A stretch of 22,579 nucleotides of DNA from a virus, in IMG/VR virus record IMGVR_UViG_3300030117_004414, positions 1 to 22,579 of that record. One strand, given 5' to 3'. Below, piece by piece: positions 11,563-19,086 of the stretch. The notes beneath the pieces are model-generated. The model was not told the origin of the DNA and made no database searches. It saw only the letters and a list, made by a program, of their open reading frames with translations. The translations under genes and the position numbers were made by a program. Numbering within the stretch: the first letter of the stretch is position 1; each line of letters opens with the position of its first letter.

Positions 11563-13275
11563 GCTTTTTTTCAAACGTGAGAATCCTTTGACCTTTTCAA
11601 ACTCTAAACAGTTGTTGAACTTATCATACAACTCGTTCTTATGACTGATAATAAAGACGTTAGCATCCTTTATAACAAACCGTACTATCTTTAGAAACTC
11701 ATCTGTACCAAACCCATCTAGTGAGGAATCAAACACCTCATCCATAATGAGTAGGTTAGTAGCAACACTGTTCTTGAGTCTAGCAACTTCTCTCCAAGTG
11801 AATAGTAATGATAGATCTATTCTCATCTTCTCTCCTTCTGAGAAGGATGCATAAGAGAACTTCTCGTGAACTGGAGTTTGAATATTTTCATTGAACTCCT
11901 CATCTAATGTAAAGTTGATGAAGAAATCCATACGTTGCAGGTAATCATTTACCTGTTGGTTTATAAGAGGCAAGTACTTTCTTATAATACCACTCTTGAC
12001 ACCATCGTCTTTTAGTAAGGTATTAGCTTGTTGAAAGTACTCGTACTCTTCTTTTAGTTTATTAAGATCCTCTAGGATCTCCTTGAGTTTGTCTTTGTAT
12101 TCAGTTAGTTTTACATTTTCAGCAGTTCGGTTCTCATACTTATCGGTAATGTCCTGAATTTCTGATTCCAAATCCTTTCGGAGTTTGTTTGAGTTAGAGA
12201 TACGAACATTAAGTTGAGAAGTTTCATTCTGTAGGGTAGTAATCTCCTTTTGAAGTTTGAAGAACATAAGTTCTCTTTCCTCTTCCTTGGTAATCGCCTG
12301 TTCTATCTCAGACAGATTAGTTTCGTACTTGGAAATAACTTCTTGGAGGTGGTCAATTTTATTTACACGAAATGTCTCTTCTATATTTTGAGTACAGGTA
12401 GGACAAACCGTATTCTTATTAAAGAAATTTGACTCTGTGACTGAGGTTTGATACTTAGTCTGGAGTTTAGTTCTAAATGTGTTAAGTTGTTTAATGGTAG
12501 CGGTTGATGCAGTATAAGTCTTTATCTCTTCTGATTTGTTATTAGTTCGTAACAATAAATTTTCAATCTTCTTTTGATACTCATCAGTCTCTTGATCACA
12601 TACAACAATCTTCTCTTGCTTATCTCTAATATCATTCTCACCATCTTGTTCTATGGAACGAATAAATTGTTTCTGCATCATTATCTTATCTGCTACAGAT
12701 TCTTTCTTTAGTTCAAGAACCTTCAAAGAGTCTTTAGATGCCTTTATGTTTTCTTTTAGGATGTCAGACATAGAAGAGAACACTTTGATGTCTAGAAGAT
12801 CCTCTATCACTTCTCTACGATGAGGAGCAGATAGTTGCATGAAAGGAACAAAAGAGGCAGACCCAAGAATAACAATTTGAGTGAAGCTCTTATAGTTGAG
12901 TTTGAGTATCTGAGTTTCAAGAGTTTTTTGTTGTTCATTTGCCGAGCAGTCTTCATTAAGTTTTTTTCCATCTCGATATATTTCAAATATATTTGGTTTG
13001 ATACCACGTAGTACTTTGTATTCTGTTTTGTTTATAGCAAACTCTATCTCTACCTTACAGTCTTTTTCATTGACAGAATTTACTAGTTGACCTTTATTGA
13101 TTTTTCTGAAAGGTTTACCAAATAAAGAAAACGTTAACGCATCTAGTATAGTACTTTTACCAGCACCATTCTGACCTACTATAAGAGTATCATTATCCCT
13201 ATCAAGTTGTATCTCTGTAAAATAATTACCAGATGATAAAAAGTTTTTATATTTTATCTTGTGAAAGTTTATCAT
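11548..13275 (-). CDS. gp46: Recombination nuclease subunit gp46 (Rad50/SbcC-like)
   Basis: A 575-residue SMC-like ATPase that with gp47 forms the exonuclease that resects DNA ends and degrades host DNA. The N-terminal Walker A is GQNGAGKST (residues 34-42), preceded by the typical FHKIKYKNFLSSGNYFTEI. A long coiled coil (about 165-440) is broken by the zinc-hook CPTC near residues 291-294, where two subunits dimerise. The C-terminal ABC signature is SFSEGEKMRIDLSLLF, followed by Walker B LLIMDEVFDSSLDG and the switch histidine in FIISHKNEL. Length is close to T4 gp46 (560). The start lies 29 bases inside the DUF3110 gene in another frame. Confidence 0.97.
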   Translation of the reverse strand: MINFHKIKYKNFLSSGNYFTEIQLDRDNDTLIVGQNGAGKSTILDALTFSLFGKPFRKINKGQLVNSVNEKDCKVEIEFAINKTEYKVLRGIKPNIFEIYRDGKKLNEDCSANEQQKTLETQILKLNYKSFTQIVILGSASFVPFMQLSAPHRREVIEDLLDIKVFSSMSDILKENIKASKDSLKVLELKKESVADKIMMQKQFIRSIEQDGENDIRDKQEKIVVCDQETDEYQKKIENLLLRTNNKSEEIKTYTASTATIKQLNTFRTKLQTKYQTSVTESNFFNKNTVCPTCTQNIEETFRVNKIDHLQEVISKYETNLSEIEQAITKEEERELMFFKLQKEITTLQNETSQLNVRISNSNKLRKDLESEIQDITDKYENRTAENVKLTEYKDKLKEILEDLNKLKEEYEYFQQANTLLKDDGVKSGIIRKYLPLINQQVNDYLQRMDFFINFTLDEEFNENIQTPVHEKFSYASFSEGEKMRIDLSLLFTWREVARLKNSVATNLLIMDEVFDSSLDGFGTDEFLKIVRFVIKDANVFIISHKNELYDKFNNCLEFEKVKGFSRLKKSLTVT

Positions 13276-13537
13276 CTTTTGGTCGAGGAGGAATTACAAT
13301 GTCGTCAGATCTTATGATAGTATACTTGGTTCCTGTTCTTTCGCAAGCCCCAATTGCTACTCTATCTTTTACATCCACTACTTCCATGGGTGGATCACCT
13401 TGATCTTCCAACATCATAGCATACCTAACAGCATCATCCTTCTGTTCAAATAAAAACACCACCTTCTCTCCGTACTCATTGAGTACAGCATATGCACCAT
13501 CATCTCTCATTCCTTTTATGGTGATGATGTGAATCAT
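13247..13537 (-). CDS. DUF3110 family protein
   Basis: A 96-residue protein resembling the cyanobacterial DUF3110 family: a strand-turn start, YGEKVVFLFEQKDDAVRYAMMLEDQGDPPMEVVDVKDRVAIGACERTGTKYTII. In host proteins the corresponding text is like VVLMFEEEDDATRFALMLEAQ...P.V...D..E....C...GY. Function is unknown in both hosts and phages. It overlaps the gp47 stop by four bases (ATGA) and gp46 by 29 bases, so it is made with the gp46/47 nuclease and could be an accessory protein of that complex; this is inference from position. A host-derived origin is plausible. Confidence 0.8.
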   Translation of the reverse strand: MIHIITIKGMRDDGAYAVLNEYGEKVVFLFEQKDDAVRYAMMLEDQGDPPMEVVDVKDRVAIGACERTGTKYTIIRSDDIVIPPRPKDDKLSQDKI

Positions 13538-14574
13538 AATACTTCACATGCTGATTGATACACTTCTTTCATAAGACCTTTGATTCTGTTCTTATCTAAA
13601 TCAGTTTCTAGATCATCAACACTAGCAGATAGTAGTGTCATTGTGTCTTCTGTTTGATTATATATTTCACCATCAAAAACCAAGTGATCGGTTTTCTCTA
13701 TAATTTTTACATCATGTGGATTTGCTTTGAATAAAGAATCCATGAATCTATCATACTCTTTCTCATCACTCTTCTGTCTAACAACAACCTTTACTATCTT
13801 ATTAGCATACTCATTAAATTTAGTCAGTTGTCTAGGAGTATCGTTATAGTTAATAACTTTATAAAGTGCGTTAGGATTGTTTATAGTCTTGAGTTTCAAC
13901 GTTTTAGTATCGTAAATATGAAATCCTCTCTTATCATTCACATCATTCCAGAACATCTCATAAGGATTACCTAGGTAGTATATCCTACCATTGTTAGATC
14001 TCGTATGATAATGACCAGAGAATACCTGCTTGAACTTATCATAACATTCAAAGTCTGCACCATGCTCCATAGTATGACCATGAGTAGCAACAAAACCATT
14101 CAATTCTAAATGACCCATTGCTACCTTACACTTAGATTCTTTTATCTTCTTATATGTTCTAACTGAATTCTCTTGATTTATCCACGGGATGAATAATATA
14201 GGAAGTCCACCTACTTCTAATTCCGCACATTCAGAGAGTATGGTAATATTATCATACTCTCGTAGTAATAAGTTAATAGTATTAATCTCATTTGTATTCT
14301 TATAGTAGGCGGTATGGTTTCCCACGATGCTGATAAGATCAATGCCGAGATTTGACAACCTATCGAAATAAGATGTCTTCGCCCAGTCCAAAGAATAGAG
14401 ATCAACGCCCTTGCGATTGTCAAAAGTGTCGCCAAGGTCGAGTACAGTTGTGATCCCCAACTTTTCAATCGTTGGAAAAAAGACTTCATCATAAAATTTT
14501 TGAAAATAATCCAGATACAACTTTGATCCCTTCTTGAATCCGAAGTGTTGATCTGTTATGATTGCAACTTTCAT
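13534..14574 (-). CDS. gp47: Recombination nuclease subunit gp47 (Mre11/SbcD-like)
   Basis: A 346-residue metallophosphoesterase, the nuclease partner of gp46. The metal-binding motifs are all visible: TDQHFG (Asp8, His10), DLGDTFDNR (Asp49), VGNH (85-87), MGHLELNG and FSGHYHTR. Length matches T4 gp47 (339). In T4 this complex processes ends for recombination-dependent replication. The ATG overlaps the gp55 stop by four bases (ATGA) and its own stop overlaps DUF3110 by four, so gp55-gp47-DUF3110-gp46 form one coupled operon from the promoter near 15065-15093. Confidence 0.97.
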   Translation of the reverse strand: MKVAIITDQHFGFKKGSKLYLDYFQKFYDEVFFPTIEKLGITTVLDLGDTFDNRKGVDLYSLDWAKTSYFDRLSNLGIDLISIVGNHTAYYKNTNEINTINLLLREYDNITILSECAELEVGGLPILFIPWINQENSVRTYKKIKESKCKVAMGHLELNGFVATHGHTMEHGADFECYDKFKQVFSGHYHTRSNNGRIYYLGNPYEMFWNDVNDKRGFHIYDTKTLKLKTINNPNALYKVINYNDTPRQLTKFNEYANKIVKVVVRQKSDEKEYDRFMDSLFKANPHDVKIIEKTDHLVFDGEIYNQTEDTMTLLSASVDDLETDLDKNRIKGLMKEVYQSACEVL

Positions 14575-15041
14575 CTGTTGTTGAATCTATATTGTATTGC
14601 ATCTTTAATTGAATTGTACTCTGATGATTTACCTGCTTCGTCTGCGACGAAAACTTCGTCAAACCCAGATCTTTCTATAATCTTTTGTCTTATCTCCAAC
14701 TGCTTCTTCTCTTTCTGTATCCTACGTAAGAAGGCATAGTGTATAATCTGAGTGAAATATGCAAAAGGATTCTTTGACTTCTCAGGATTGAAATTGTTTA
14801 TGTATTGTACACAGTTCTCTATACCATCACATATCATATCATCCTTGAACATATAGTTCACGAAGTTTGGTTTATATGAGAGGTGTGTAGCAATCTTTAG
14901 AAAGCACTCTCCTAAGTAGTTTGTTATCCTAGGTTTGGGTTGACCAAGACCTTCAGCGTCTACAATAGATTGTTTGTAAGCAACAATGGCAGCAAGAAAC
15001 TCCTTGTTATTTACATAGTGTTCGGATCTTTTACGTACCAT
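14571..15041 (-). CDS. gp55: Late-transcription sigma factor gp55
   Basis: A 156-residue minimal sigma factor that directs host RNA polymerase to TATAAATA late promoters, in T4 with gp33 and the gp45 clamp. The sequence opens MVRKRSEHYVNNKEFLAAIVAYKQS, then ITNYLGECFLKIATHLSYKPNFVNY, and carries a sigma-2-like core FKDDMICDGIENCVQYINNFNPEKSKNPFAYFTQIIHYAFLRRIQKEKKQ, in which NPFAYFTQIIHYAFLRRI corresponds to the promoter-melting region 2.3-2.4. It is slightly shorter than T4 gp55 (185). AGGA lies about eight bases before the ATG. Its own promoter appears host-type, as expected for a gene needed before late transcription. Confidence 0.95.
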   Translation of the reverse strand: MVRKRSEHYVNNKEFLAAIVAYKQSIVDAEGLGQPKPRITNYLGECFLKIATHLSYKPNFVNYMFKDDMICDGIENCVQYINNFNPEKSKNPFAYFTQIIHYAFLRRIQKEKKQLEIRQKIIERSGFDEVFVADEAGKSSEYNSIKDAIQYRFNNR

Positions 15042-15064
15042 TATGTCCTAACTTGTATGTGATT

Positions 15065-15093
15065 ATTATAGCACAGCTTGACAAGATATACAA
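15065..15093 (-). promoter_or_regulatory. Extended -10 promoter of the gp55-gp47-gp46 operon
   Basis: The minus strand has TGCTATAAT (15073-15065) with TTGTAT 17 bases upstream (15093-15088). The nine-base extended -10 is identical to that of the replisome operon promoter at 9802-9794. The gp55 ATG is 23 bases downstream. Confidence 0.62.
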
Positions 15094-15133
15094 TTACCTG
15101 TACACTAACAGTGTTGCTGTTCAGGAAACAAGC

Positions 15134-15577
15134 TTAATCTTTTTTCTTAGTATCTTTAGAAGCATCGTCTCCTCCATATAATTTTTCAATAATATTCCTA
15201 GATTTTTCTACAGAATTAATATATCCCATTTCACGGTTTAGATCTGGATGAGTTCTTTTGAAACCATTTCTTACTATATGACTATAGGTATCTAAAACCA
15301 TTTCATCTTTTATTTCTGATAGAGTAATAACTTTATCAAGATTAAGTATAAAGCATTCTTCATCAGTCAACTTCATCCAAGGTTCAAATTTATATCCCAT
15401 AGGGATATTCGCTCCAGGGGAGCGAACCTCCTGACATATTACAGGATTATCAATCATTATTTTTTGACTATCTTCTGAATCTATTACAACCTTTGACAGA
15501 ATTTCTTCACCACTTACTAACTTTATAGACGCAAGAAACTCGTCATAAGGTTCAGATTCTGATTTGGATGATGTCAT
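15134..15577 (-). CDS. Conserved cyanophage protein, possible Lsm/Sm-like fold
   Basis: A 147-residue protein from the ATG at 15577 (MTSSKSESEPYDEF), which has GAGG 12 bases upstream and overlaps uvsW by 26 bases; an ATG at 15616 would overlap it by 65. The core reads FLASIKLVSGEEILSKVVIDSEDSQKIMIDNPVICQEV, then MGYKFEPWMKLTDEECFILNLDKVITLSEIKDEMVLDTY. The pattern of a first strand with SGEEI, an acidic turn, a NP strand, P-W, and a final I.L..VITL strand is what an Sm/Lsm-like barrel would show, and it parallels the 88-residue gene at 1524-1790. The C-terminus is a charged helix plus a lysine-rich tail. The fold is inference. Position between uvsW and gp55 suggests a role in RNA or replication control. 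Confidence 0.82.
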   Translation of the reverse strand: MTSSKSESEPYDEFLASIKLVSGEEILSKVVIDSEDSQKIMIDNPVICQEVRSPGANIPMGYKFEPWMKLTDEECFILNLDKVITLSEIKDEMVLDTYSHIVRNGFKRTHPDLNREMGYINSVEKSRNIIEKLYGGDDASKDTKKKD

Positions 15578-17000
15578 AATTAAATTTTTCCTCGTTGTAG
15601 TACTTGATGCGTTCAATAAGATGGTTCAAAGTATAGTTTTGTTTTGACCCCTTCTTAGTATCATCAGCTATATCATAAAGAGTTGCTAGAGATTTTCCCT
15701 CACCTTTTCTTAGGACTCTACCGATGGACTGGAGGTTTCTAATTCTGGATTTACTGGGACTAGCAAAGATGATGTTATGCAACCGCTTAATGTTAATGCC
15801 AGTACTGAAAGTACCATAAGACGCAACGATAATTGCATTGTTCTCCCTCTCGGTGATTGTCCTTACTTGCTCACGTTCTTCAACATCCACACCACCGTGG
15901 ACGAAAAAAACTTTACGTGTATTTGTATTTATTAGATCATATAGTACTTGACCATGGGTTTCCACCCTACTGTAGAGTATCAAAGTATTACCTTTTAGAT
16001 CTAATGCTAGGTTTTTTATAAACTTATTTCTCTTTTCATGAGTTATAATATACTGAACCTCATCCTCATAGATATCAAATTCTTTGGGATTATGTTTTAG
16101 TAATAGTATTTTTATGTTTAGTCTAGCAAGGTATCCTGCATCTTGAAGATCTTTAGTATTGATAATTTTATACGAAGGTCCGAATAGTCCTTCTAATACC
16201 CACTTATGTGTTTGAGTACCATCAAGTGTTCCTGTAAATCCGTATCTATACTTAGCATCATCTAGTTTAGTCATGATACTAACCAATGATTTGGACTTGA
16301 ACTGATGTGCTTCATCACCTATTACTACACCAAACTTACGAAACCATTTCCTATCTTGCTTGTATATTGATTGCCAAGTTGATATAATAACAGGACAATC
16401 ACTTAGCATATCCTTACCAGCATATATTCTATGAGCAATGTTTTCGACATCCCAACCATAATCCACAAAATCCTTATACATCTGTTCTACCAGAGAGGTA
16501 GTAGGAACAACTATTAGTATCTTTCTACCTTGTTCCTGATGATATCTAGTGACAGCATATATCATCAGAGATTTACCACTACCAGTTGGTGATATTATAA
16601 GTCTTCTATTACGTTTCAGGGCATCGTAGACACCTTCTATCTGATACCCTCTAGGTTTATACTTAGATATTGCTGTTACGTAATCTTTAACACCTTCTTC
16701 AGATACCTTATCGTTCTCTTCGTATGGTAATCCAAAATACTTAGTGTCTAAAAATTCAAATTTATAATCATACCTCTTACAGAAAGAAGTTACCTTATCA
16801 AGTAACCCAACATATATTTCATTCTTTTGTAAATTATATAATCTTATCTTACCATCCCAGTACTTGCTTCTGTACTGTGGCATAAACTTTGCACCAGGTA
16901 CATCAAAAGTAAATTCATCTTGTAACTCATGCCTTATATGAGGATCGCATTCTATCTGAAGATATACTTCATTCTTCTTTTTTATAACAAGATCAGCCAT
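15552..17000 (-). CDS. uvsW: DNA/RNA helicase UvsW
   Basis: A 482-residue SF2 helicase from the ATG at 17000 (MADLVIKKKNEVYLQIECDP), which matches the T4 UvsW start; an in-frame ATG at 17033 would add 11 residues inside uvsY. The N-terminal domain has PQYRSKYWDGKIRLYN, as in T4 (FRYGNWDGRIRLLD). Helicase motifs: Q/motif I ISPTGSGKSL, motif Ia VVPTTSLVEQM, motif II GDEAHQFK, motif III YGFTGTLDG, motif V TFSTGINIKRL and motif VI QSIGRVLRKGEG. In T4 it unwinds R-loops and recombination intermediates and shuts off origin replication late. It overlaps the uvsY stop by eight bases (ATGGCTGA). Confidence 0.97.
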   Translation of the reverse strand: MADLVIKKKNEVYLQIECDPHIRHELQDEFTFDVPGAKFMPQYRSKYWDGKIRLYNLQKNEIYVGLLDKVTSFCKRYDYKFEFLDTKYFGLPYEENDKVSEEGVKDYVTAISKYKPRGYQIEGVYDALKRNRRLIISPTGSGKSLMIYAVTRYHQEQGRKILIVVPTTSLVEQMYKDFVDYGWDVENIAHRIYAGKDMLSDCPVIISTWQSIYKQDRKWFRKFGVVIGDEAHQFKSKSLVSIMTKLDDAKYRYGFTGTLDGTQTHKWVLEGLFGPSYKIINTKDLQDAGYLARLNIKILLLKHNPKEFDIYEDEVQYIITHEKRNKFIKNLALDLKGNTLILYSRVETHGQVLYDLINTNTRKVFFVHGGVDVEEREQVRTITERENNAIIVASYGTFSTGINIKRLHNIIFASPSKSRIRNLQSIGRVLRKGEGKSLATLYDIADDTKKGSKQNYTLNHLIERIKYYNEEKFNYDIIQIRI

Positions 17001-17439
17001 AGCCTGAGGAGAACCTACGCCATTCAATAGCATTCTTTATTTGATAGGTTCTATTAGAAACTTGTCTTAGTATCTCTTCAAGATACTTGAGCATAGCATC
17101 GTAGTATTCTAACTTGAGTTTAGTCTTACTCAATTTTTCATCAGAGTCAAGATACAACTTTAAGTCATCCTTGTCTCTAACTTTATATGGAAATGGTTCT
17201 TCTGCATATATGTCTGCAGTAGCCTTCCCAGTGTAATACTTTCTACGATCTAATAGAATAGAAGAATACTGTTGCTCATCACGTTTCCGCATAAGCAGTA
17301 TCGTATTATATAGGTCGTAATATTTGGCATGTAGTTGTGGTATACGTAAGGATTCGTTATCAAGTTCATCTTGATTCATTACCGAATCTTTACCCCACAT
17401 GTCTTGTATAGCTTCAATAGTACATGGATTAGATTTCAT
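16993..17439 (-). CDS. uvsY: Recombination mediator UvsY
   Basis: A 148-residue protein that in T4 loads the UvsX recombinase onto gp32-coated single-stranded DNA. The family pattern is clear: an N-terminal EAIQDMWGKDSVMNQDELDNESLRIPQLHAKYYDLY, the central LLDRRKYYTGKATADIYAEEPFPYKV, then DSDEKLSKTKLKLEYYDAMLKYLEEILRQVSNRTYQIKNAIEWRRFSSG. The LxxxxNRTYQIKNAIEW ending is the strongest mark. It is slightly longer than T4 UvsY (137). Its ATG overlaps the oxygenase stop (ATGA) and its stop overlaps the uvsW start by eight bases. Confidence 0.93.
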   Translation of the reverse strand: MKSNPCTIEAIQDMWGKDSVMNQDELDNESLRIPQLHAKYYDLYNTILLMRKRDEQQYSSILLDRRKYYTGKATADIYAEEPFPYKVRDKDDLKLYLDSDEKLSKTKLKLEYYDAMLKYLEEILRQVSNRTYQIKNAIEWRRFSSGYG

Positions 17440-18098
17440 TGTGGTCTACCCAATATTTTGTCACCAGACCTAACAGTCTCATGACCAGTCACATAGTTTA
17501 GGAACGTACCTAGTATATACTTTGCATACCCATTTGTACACTCACTACCTTTATGAAGATAACTCCAAGTGCATGGAAACAATAGTATACTGCCTTTTGA
17601 TGGTTTGAACTTTTGATCAAACATTGGAAACAAAGTATGACCACCATCAAAATCATCATTCAAATAGCATATAATAGAAAAGAATCTTTTTGCAGAATCT
17701 TTATTAATTACATCAGAATGAAAGTCATGCTGTTGATTACTATCACATAAGTATCTTTTGATTCTTAGATTTTCAAATGCATATTTTTCAGGCCACTGTG
17801 TATGATGCATATCTACATCTATCTTATACTGTGATAGTGTAGATTGTATACCTTTTATTACTAACTTGAATGGTTCCTTGAATTCTTTATGCTGCATGAT
17901 GTCAAGTCTTTGACAATCACATGCACCACAAGTTTTTACACCCTTATCAGTATAACATAGACTTAATTTTTTTAGAAGATCTGACTGTTCTTTCCAAAGT
18001 CTTTCGTATGTGTTCACTAACGTGTCACATAGTTTACTGTCAAAGACATTCTTATATTCTCTGACGTAAATTGATTCTCCTTTATACTTCTTTTCCAT
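17436..18098 (-). CDS. 2OG-Fe(II) oxygenase (prolyl 4-hydroxylase-like)
   Basis: A 220-residue iron and 2-oxoglutarate dependent dioxygenase from the ATG at 18098 (a TTG three codons upstream is also open). The double-stranded beta-helix motifs are complete: HDFHSD gives the HxD pair (about His127, Asp129), FFSIICYLNDDFDGGHTLFP is the typical YLND-F-GG-T-F strand pair, the distal histidine is in SYLHKG (about 182) and YAKYILGTF supplies the basic residue that binds 2-oxoglutarate. An upstream CGACDC cluster is unusual. Such enzymes hydroxylate proline or other side chains, or oxidise nucleic acids; the substrate is unknown. Oxygenases of this group are common in T4-like cyanophages. It overlaps the upstream structural gene by 17 bases. 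Confidence 0.9.
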   Translation of the reverse strand: MEKKYKGESIYVREYKNVFDSKLCDTLVNTYERLWKEQSDLLKKLSLCYTDKGVKTCGACDCQRLDIMQHKEFKEPFKLVIKGIQSTLSQYKIDVDMHHTQWPEKYAFENLRIKRYLCDSNQQHDFHSDVINKDSAKRFFSIICYLNDDFDGGHTLFPMFDQKFKPSKGSILLFPCTWSYLHKGSECTNGYAKYILGTFLNYVTGHETVRSGDKILGRPQ

Positions 18099-18681
18099 CA
18101 ATGTCAATCACATCAAACATAGTATACTTGAAAGTTGCAGCAGCTGTGTAAAATTCTTGACTTTCCTTAGTATTATCAAAAGGTATTCCACTCAAAGAAA
18201 CTGGGAATAAATCTCTAAACTTTACTTTTACTGTAGGGTTGAAAGAATTGCTTAGTATCAATAGTGTTCCGTCTGATCTATCAGTAGCAGGATCACCAAC
18301 GTCTGCTGCTGTTCCTATAGTTTCTAATTCTGGTAAAAGTCTTTCTTTATCACCTAGTCTAGAATACTGTGCCATCTCTTCTGGATATCCTAATGAAGTC
18401 ATCCAACGATAAAGTTGCAAGTAATTCTCCATGTTCTCATCGACCATGAATGCAATACGCAAATCATCGTATGCCAACTTATCACCAGGAACAGGAATGT
18501 TTCTTAGGTAGGTTGGTTGTACAGCATGACCTAAAGTAATCTCTGGTAAGTTAGCACTATTGCAATAAAAATCTACCTTAGGACAACGTTCTAAGGCAAA
18601 CTTAAATCCTACAACAGAAAGAAAGTTACGGTTAGTAACTTCCTTCCACTTACTTGGGTGCAACGACTTTCGTGTTGGCAT
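18082..18681 (-). CDS. Tail-tube-fold structural protein (gp19/gp54-like; may be the gene called gp3 in cyanophages)
   Basis: A 199-residue virion protein. The pattern VGFKFALERCPKVDFYCNSANLPEITLG, followed by RNIPVPGDKLAYDDLRIAFMVDENMENYLQLYRWMTSLG, follows T4 gp19 (FQCKATALP ... VAGDRTFDDWTVTVMNDE ... FVDWQSIAAG). The C-terminal half, LLILSNSFNPTVKVKFRDLFPVSLSGIPFDNTKESQEFYTAAATFKYTMFDV, also fits the closing strands of that fold. It is longer than gp19 (163) and shorter than gp54 (320). From its position after gp23 and before uvsY, genome annotators may call it gp3 (tail terminator); I cannot settle the name. A near-consensus late promoter box lies 18 bases before the ATG, fitting a late structural gene. 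Confidence 0.8.
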   Translation of the reverse strand: MPTRKSLHPSKWKEVTNRNFLSVVGFKFALERCPKVDFYCNSANLPEITLGHAVQPTYLRNIPVPGDKLAYDDLRIAFMVDENMENYLQLYRWMTSLGYPEEMAQYSRLGDKERLLPELETIGTAADVGDPATDRSDGTLLILSNSFNPTVKVKFRDLFPVSLSGIPFDNTKESQEFYTAAATFKYTMFDVIDIDGKEV

Positions 18682-18699
18682 TACATGATTACTTTTTTA

Positions 18700-18707
18700 T
18701 ATTTATG
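18700..18707 (-). promoter_or_regulatory. Late promoter-like box, CATAAATA
   Basis: The minus strand reads CATAAATA at 18707-18700, seven of eight matches to the T4-type late element, 18 bases before the ATG of the tail-tube-fold gene and overlapping the stop codon of the 54-residue gene upstream. This would leave a leader of about 12 bases. Confidence 0.5.
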
Positions 18708-18867
18708 CCCAATACTCATCAAGAGTATCCATTGCTTTGTTCATATATTTTTTAGCACCAATGCATTCCCATTCTCCCATCTCACCTATTTCACATTTAT
18801 AATCCAATTCTCTTTTAAGTTGAAATAACTTATTTGTCATATCAACTTTTGAAAGTCTGCCATTCAT
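18703..18867 (-). CDS. 54-residue hypothetical protein
   Basis: A complete short frame beginning MNGRLSKVDMTNKLFQLKRE and continuing LDYKCEIGEMGEWECIGAKKYMNKAMDTLDEYWA. It is soluble, mostly helical, with two cysteines and a MGEWECIGAKKYMNKAMDTLDEYW segment. The start lies 11 bases after the stop of the preceding 54-residue gene. An internal ATG at residue 10 is an alternative start. No domain is recognised; proteins with a GAKKYMNKAMD-L-EYW ending appear familiar from other cyanophages, but I cannot confirm it. Confidence 0.68.
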   Translation of the reverse strand: MNGRLSKVDMTNKLFQLKRELDYKCEIGEMGEWECIGAKKYMNKAMDTLDEYWA

Positions 18868-18878
18868 TGTTCTTTAGG

Positions 18879-19043
18879 TTACCTTCGTATAGTAGTTAGG
18901 TAATTCAGAACCTGTTCTCGCACTTCCATGAGCTCATGATAACATTTCTGGTTGTGAGCACAACTCCTAAGTCTAGGATCTGGTTTATGAACGCTCTCAG
19001 TAAAAATAGTAAGAGCATCATTCCACTTCTGATCTTTATCCAT
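18879..19043 (-). CDS. 54-residue hypothetical protein
   Basis: A short frame beginning MDKDQKWNDALTIFTESVHK and continuing PDPRLRSCAHNQKCYHELMEVREQVLNYLTTIRR. Two cysteines and three histidines in CAHNQKCYH could bind a metal ion. It appears helical and soluble. It is the first minus-strand gene after the plus-strand gene, and its ATG lies 35 bases from an extended -10 (TGTTATAAT) at 19086-19078. No family is recognised. Confidence 0.62.
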   Translation of the reverse strand: MDKDQKWNDALTIFTESVHKPDPRLRSCAHNQKCYHELMEVREQVLNYLTTIRR

Positions 19044-19071
19044 TGACAATTTCAAAATTTCCTGTTACTAT
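19043..19071 (+). promoter_or_regulatory. Sigma70-type promoter of the plus-strand gene
   Basis: Perfect TTGACA at 19043-19048, a 17-base spacer and TACTAT (four of six) at 19066-19071. The predicted transcription start is only a few bases before the ATG at 19086, so the message may be nearly leaderless. Confidence 0.5.
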
Positions 19072-19077
19072 ATACTC

Positions 19078-19086
19078 ATTATAACA
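19078..19086 (-). promoter_or_regulatory. Extended -10 facing the 54-residue gene
   Basis: The minus strand reads TGTTATAAT at 19086-19078 with no matching -35. It overlaps the start codon of the divergent plus-strand gene and lies between its own gene and the opposing promoter, so the two promoters would compete. Confidence 0.42.

Noticed and set aside
15102-15114. Hairpin (ACACT...AGTGT) as terminator of the uvsW unit
   Set aside because: Only five pairs and no T-tract on either strand.
17000-17033. Upstream start for UvsW at 17033
   Set aside because: Homology with T4 UvsW begins at the methionine at 17000, which has the eight-base overlap typical of this operon.
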